Of a stretch of DNA of 29,211 nucleotides, positions 25,378-29,211 are shown piece after piece. A model generated the notes under the pieces. That model made no database searches, was not told the DNA's origin, and saw nothing but the letters and a program-made list of their open reading frames with translations. The stretch is taken from assembly GCA_035267045.1 (NCBI GenBank), contig DATFMH010000189.1:1-29211 (forward strand), in the 5' to 3' direction. Each line of letters begins with the position of its first letter. The stretch's first letter is position 1. A program made the position numbers and the translations under genes. This DNA comes from DATFMH01 sp035267045 (GTDB lineage Bacteria > Bacteroidota > Rhodothermia > Balneolales > DATFMH01).

Positions 25378-27513
25378 ATGAATTTTGAGAGGGCTATTAG
25401 CTTAGTAATTATATTACTTTTTAGTGGTAGTGCCGTCAGGGGGCAGCAGGTTTTTGACAGAAAAGTTACCAGTACCGGAAATATTGGTATTTCTATAACG
25501 AATGTTGGGACAATAGGAAAGCCTGACGTAGGTAGTAATCCCGGTGGCGATCCCAGTATGGAATATCCATTAAATTCGGGCCAGGAACACTTGTTTGAAG
25601 CCGGCTTATGGATAGGAGCTTACACCAGTGGGGCACAACTTCGGGTATCCACGGCGGCTGTGACAAATTCATCCGGTTATTCAACTGGAAAGGCTGGTTT
25701 TGAATTTACAAATGACGGAACACCCGTCGAAGAACGATCATCATTACTGGATTCGCCATTATTTTCGCCCTTAGCTGTTAGTCATCAGGATTTGATTGCA
25801 TATTTTTCTGATAAAAGAGTATCGATTGAGACGGAAAAAGGGTCGGTTCCTATACGAAATCACGATCATCCCCTGTTTGCTGATGCCAGGCTCGAAAGTT
25901 ACAACTGGAATTTCAGTTTTACGGAGAGTTTCAGCATACTTCACTATACGATAACAAACAACAGCGACCAGGAATGGGATAGTGTTTATGTAGGGATGTA
26001 TGCCGATTTAGTGGACAGAAATGTTAACAGTTCTATTGAAACTGGATCTAATTTCTACAACAAAAACGGAATCGGTTATCTTGACAGTTTATATACAACC
26101 TATGTATTTGATGCAGGATCAACTGATAATCCTAGTTTAAATACCTATGGGGCGATATCGATTATTGGGGCTGAGTATAATGATAATTTTTATCACCCAT
26201 CCAATAAAAAATATCTGGAATCCAAAGGACTTAAAGCACCCTACGTAGGTCCGAGCTACTGGTTATTCAGTTCGGGAGCGGGCGATTTCCGGGCACCTGC
26301 CGATGATCAGGACAGATATAACCGGATGAGCCAAAAATTTCCTGTCGATGCATATCGTGAAAAACTCAGGACAGACGGTACAACTTCAAGCGGTAACTAT
26401 ATATCGTTCATATCAATTGGCCCTTTCTCCAAAATAGCACCGGGGCAATCATTTGATGTATATTTTGCATTTACAGGGGCCCTTAAGCCTGATGAGTATC
26501 AGGGACTTGGTACCATAGGTGGTAAGACTAAAAAGGAGATTGACAATGATAGAACGCGGGTTAACCTGCTTAAAAATCTGAGCTGGGTATACCGGACGTT
26601 TTACGGTGAGGATAAAAACGGTAACGGAGTACTCGATCCGGGTGAGGATATTAATAAAAATGGGAAACTGGATAGATATTTAATCCCGGAGCCGCCGAGA
26701 TCTCCAAAGATTCATGTTGAAGTTGGTGCCGGTAAAGTCAGTATTTATTGGGATAAACGGTCGGAATCGTCAATTGATCCTGTTTCAGGGGAAAAAGATT
26801 TTGAAGGATATCGAGTTTACCGTTCGAACCTGGGGGACGATATAAATGGTAAAATAACAGCAAGAGCACAGGTCATCGCTGAATATGATTCCGTGGGTAA
26901 CAGTGTCGGATATAATACGGGTTTCACCGATATAGCGTTAGCTAAACCTGTAACATTTGACGGTGATACGACGAAGTATTGGTATAAATATGATGTAGAT
27001 GACCTGTTATCAGGATGGCAGTATCAATTCTCGGTTACGGCCTTCGACGGGGGAAATTCCACCTATAAAGTACAATCTCTTGAATCGAGTCCGAACGCCA
27101 ATGCCGTGAGAGTTTTTCCCGGCACTACAGCCGCTTCGGGAACAGGTAACAGTGAAAGTGCCAAAGTTGGAGTGTATCCAAATCCATACCGGGTAAATGC
27201 CGCATGGGACGGAAATAACTCACTTACAAGAAAAATCGTTTTCTATAATCTGCCTGACAAAGCGGAAATAAGGGTTTATACCCTGGCAGGTGAAATTGTC
27301 GCCGATTTGAAACATGACGCCGCTACCTATAAGGGGGACATAAGATGGTTTAATGATTTCAGCTCGGATAACCGGGTCATGTCAGGAGGTGAACATGCCT
27401 GGGACTTATTGTCGGAAAGCAGGCAAAACCTGTCTACGGGTTTGTATCTGTACACCGTCAAAGATTTGGAAACAGGCAAAGTTCAAAGAGGAAAACTTGC
27501 CATAATCAAATAA
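25378..27513 (+). CDS. Large secreted protein with type IX-type C-terminal sorting domain
   Basis: A 711-residue exported protein. The signal peptide is N-terminal (about 1-22, cut near VRG-QQ). Residues about 411-433 (DKNGNGVLDPGEDINKNG) look like EF-hand/dockerin-type calcium loops. A fibronectin-like segment (about 445-580) and the start of the C-terminal domain (VYPNPYRV, near 602) follow. The end (STGLYLYTVKDLETGKVQRGK, then LAIIK) is the Por-type sorting signal used by the type IX system. The N-terminal two thirds, with LWIGAY and YADLVDRN, resembles a family of uncharacterised FCB surface proteins. It is followed after 42 bp by another secreted protein, probably in one operon. Confidence 0.85.
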   Translation: MNFERAISLVIILLFSGSAVRGQQVFDRKVTSTGNIGISITNVGTIGKPDVGSNPGGDPSMEYPLNSGQEHLFEAGLWIGAYTSGAQLRVSTAAVTNSSGYSTGKAGFEFTNDGTPVEERSSLLDSPLFSPLAVSHQDLIAYFSDKRVSIETEKGSVPIRNHDHPLFADARLESYNWNFSFTESFSILHYTITNNSDQEWDSVYVGMYADLVDRNVNSSIETGSNFYNKNGIGYLDSLYTTYVFDAGSTDNPSLNTYGAISIIGAEYNDNFYHPSNKKYLESKGLKAPYVGPSYWLFSSGAGDFRAPADDQDRYNRMSQKFPVDAYREKLRTDGTTSSGNYISFISIGPFSKIAPGQSFDVYFAFTGALKPDEYQGLGTIGGKTKKEIDNDRTRVNLLKNLSWVYRTFYGEDKNGNGVLDPGEDINKNGKLDRYLIPEPPRSPKIHVEVGAGKVSIYWDKRSESSIDPVSGEKDFEGYRVYRSNLGDDINGKITARAQVIAEYDSVGNSVGYNTGFTDIALAKPVTFDGDTTKYWYKYDVDDLLSGWQYQFSVTAFDGGNSTYKVQSLESSPNANAVRVFPGTTAASGTGNSESAKVGVYPNPYRVNAAWDGNNSLTRKIVFYNLPDKAEIRVYTLAGEIVADLKHDAATYKGDIRWFNDFSSDNRVMSGGEHAWDLLSESRQNLSTGLYLYTVKDLETGKVQRGKLAIIK

Positions 27514-27555
27514 AAATAGACTTCGTGTCTAAAAATTAACAGGAGGGGAAGAATC

Positions 27556-29211
27556 ATGAAAAAAATGTTACAAGGATTGTCTCTTGTGGTAATGTTGATT
27601 GGTTTAGTTATACAAACATCATTCGCCCAGAGTACACCCCAAAGAGTAACAATCAGAGATTTGAATACTTATGCAAGTCTCACAGCACAATCCGATATAC
27701 CTAATCAGTCATTGAAAGACTCGCTGGTTTCATTTACAGCAGTTATCGTTGCTTATCCCAAAAATTCGGGATTGGCATCCTATACCCAGAGTACTGACGG
27801 CATCAGTCGTATTCACGTATTTGTGACGGATACAACAGCCATGAGTGACCGGAAAGAAGGTATGTCCATGCAGATAGTGGAAACGGATGTATCCATGATC
27901 GAAAATTTCAACCGGGGGGATGTAGTTGATATCACCGGCAGGTTGACATTTTATGCTAATACAGCACAGTTTGATCTGGAAAGTATTACAGATATCAGTA
28001 CCAATGCAGGTGTTGATCCTGCTCGTTTCAAACCATTGCTTAACCCGATAAAAGTTTCTGTCAGTGATCTGAATAAGTATAACACTGATGGAACTATGGA
28101 GCTGAATCTGGCTAATTATTCCAAATATGTTGGAAGTTATGTTGAGATTGACAATGCCACAATAACGAATGTATCAACGGGTGATCGTCCTAATTGGGCT
28201 CTTAAACAAGGTGATAACCTCATCTATATTTATGACACATCGCTGAGATACAGAAACGACCGCAGTACTTATCGTACAGGATACAATTATCGCCACACGG
28301 AAGACGGTAACTTTGTTCCGCCGCCGGCCGGAGCCGTGGTTAATGTTAAAGGTTTCATAACCCTGAATAATGATGATCCGGATGCATTAAATGCAACGGG
28401 TATGGATTCTTTTACCATTAATCCATGGGATGACGGTATCGTTTGGTTGAATGGTGCTAAAAATGTTGACGGTCAAAATGGTTTTTCCTGGCCTAATGAC
28501 GTTACGGTTGTCGGTTATCCTCCATCGTTTGCCAATTTTACCATATCCGACAGAACACCCAAATCAACCGATCAGGTTACGGTAAGTGCTGATATTACGG
28601 CTGATGGTAGTGCTACAGTACAAAAGGTTGAGTTGATATATAACGACGGTACCAAAGATTCAACTGTGGCCATGACGAATACCGGTGGTGATACTTATAC
28701 GTATCAATTCCCGGCTTTTGCAAATTTCACAAGTGTATCTTTCACTATAAAAGCTACTGATGATGGCGGTTTGGTTGGTACTTATCCACAGGGTGCAGCC
28801 GAGTCGTTTATCGTATTGGATCAGCAGGTTAACAGTATTTCTGTAATTCAGAAAACACCAGACGGAAAACCCGGATCAAGCCCGTTAGACGGCGTTGGAT
28901 TATTGCCGATGAATGTAAAAGCGTTGGTTATGGCCGATTCCGCCGATGGTTTTGTTATTATTCAGGATAGTTCAGTTGCATGGTCCGGTGTATATCTCGA
29001 TGCTGCAACGCCTAATGTCAAAGCCCTGAAACGTGGTGATCAAATAACACTCACAAAAGGGGAAGTCAAAGAAGATTATGGCATTACCTATGTTACGAAT
29101 GCCACATTTACCGTTGATTCTCACAATAATGATATCACAAAATATATTCCCAGTATTCTCACACAGGATATCACAAGCGGAACCGATCGGGGTGAAGCCT
29201 ATGAAGGCATG
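27556..29211 (+). CDS. Secreted OB-fold/Ig-like repeat protein, 3' end outside the window
   Basis: Open frame of 552 codons from ATG at 27556 to the window end without a stop, so the protein is partial. A strong ribosome-binding site AGGAGG at 27541-27546 precedes it. The signal peptide ends near SFAQ (residue 25). After it come two OB-fold-like segments (about 30-150 and 175-290, of the type in YhcR-like extracellular proteins), an Ig-like stretch (about 330-420), and a third OB-like segment from about 428. No catalytic residues were recognised. It lies directly downstream of the sorting-domain protein and presumably ends with a similar sorting domain, which cannot be seen here. Confidence 0.75.
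   Translation, partial: MKKMLQGLSLVVMLIGLVIQTSFAQSTPQRVTIRDLNTYASLTAQSDIPNQSLKDSLVSFTAVIVAYPKNSGLASYTQSTDGISRIHVFVTDTTAMSDRKEGMSMQIVETDVSMIENFNRGDVVDITGRLTFYANTAQFDLESITDISTNAGVDPARFKPLLNPIKVSVSDLNKYNTDGTMELNLANYSKYVGSYVEIDNATITNVSTGDRPNWALKQGDNLIYIYDTSLRYRNDRSTYRTGYNYRHTEDGNFVPPPAGAVVNVKGFITLNNDDPDALNATGMDSFTINPWDDGIVWLNGAKNVDGQNGFSWPNDVTVVGYPPSFANFTISDRTPKSTDQVTVSADITADGSATVQKVELIYNDGTKDSTVAMTNTGGDTYTYQFPAFANFTSVSFTIKATDDGGLVGTYPQGAAESFIVLDQQVNSISVIQKTPDGKPGSSPLDGVGLLPMNVKALVMADSADGFVIIQDSSVAWSGVYLDAATPNVKALKRGDQITLTKGEVKEDYGITYVTNATFTVDSHNNDITKYIPSILTQDITSGTDRGEAYEGM

Overview
The window comes from a Gram-negative member of the FCB superphylum (Bacteroidota, Balneolota, Ignavibacteriota, Calditrichota or a relative; the sequence alone does not decide which). 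The signs are a TonB-dependent receptor with an N-terminal carboxypeptidase-regulatory-like domain, a large secreted protein ending in a type IX secretion (Por) sorting domain, a partial OB-fold/Ig-like surface protein, several lipoproteins, and moderately AT-rich DNA with long AT-rich intergenic stretches. No rRNA or tRNA gene was seen.

Layout. (1) 55-7327: mixed enzymes and membrane proteins. These are an ArsP/DUF318-type permease with a His5 loop (-), a lipoprotein amidase (+), an OsmC-family protein (-) abutting an NmrA-type SDR (-), an extended SDR/epimerase (+), a CPBP-type intramembrane protease (+) and a small polytopic protein (+). (2) 7519-18718: a metal-handling block that looks like copper. 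It holds a two-domain multicopper oxidase, an outer-membrane beta-barrel protein, an OmpR-type regulator with an overlapping histidine kinase gene, a CopB-type P1B ATPase with a His-rich N-terminus, a lipoprotein cytochrome c with a Met-rich segment, a SHOCT-domain membrane peptide, and a Met-rich Spy/CpxP-like periplasmic protein. (3) Inside that block, 12595-13628 holds a RAYT transposase gene bracketed by two large palindromic repeat blocks. (4) 18719-19690: gene-free DNA with decayed dispersed repeats. (5) 19691-25008, all minus strand: TonB receptor, terminator, nucleotide-pyrophosphatase/phosphodiesterase-like protein, FdxA-type ferredoxin and dihydropteroate synthase. (6) 25378-29211, divergent from the receptor: the sorting-domain protein and a second secreted protein that runs off the window.

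How the genes may work together. The copper block has a plausible sensor/regulator pair, an inner-membrane exporter, a periplasmic oxidase and Met-rich binding proteins, with a barrel protein next to the oxidase. No copper response was measured; the assignment rests on motifs and neighbourhood. The receptor and the two secreted proteins downstream of the divergent promoter may form a surface/uptake system.

Most notable: (a) the RAYT with two paired repeat blocks, in which three of the four differences in the compared segments of the right arms are a compensatory pair change and a loop change, so hairpin folding is kept; (b) an OsmC frame that stays open and OsmC-like for 67 codons upstream of its first canonical start, right up to the stop codon of the NmrA gene; (c) a lipoprotein gene interrupted by one in-frame TAA; (d) a multicopper oxidase whose type 1 copper site is apparently only in the first domain; (e) a Met-rich segment fused to a cytochrome c domain.
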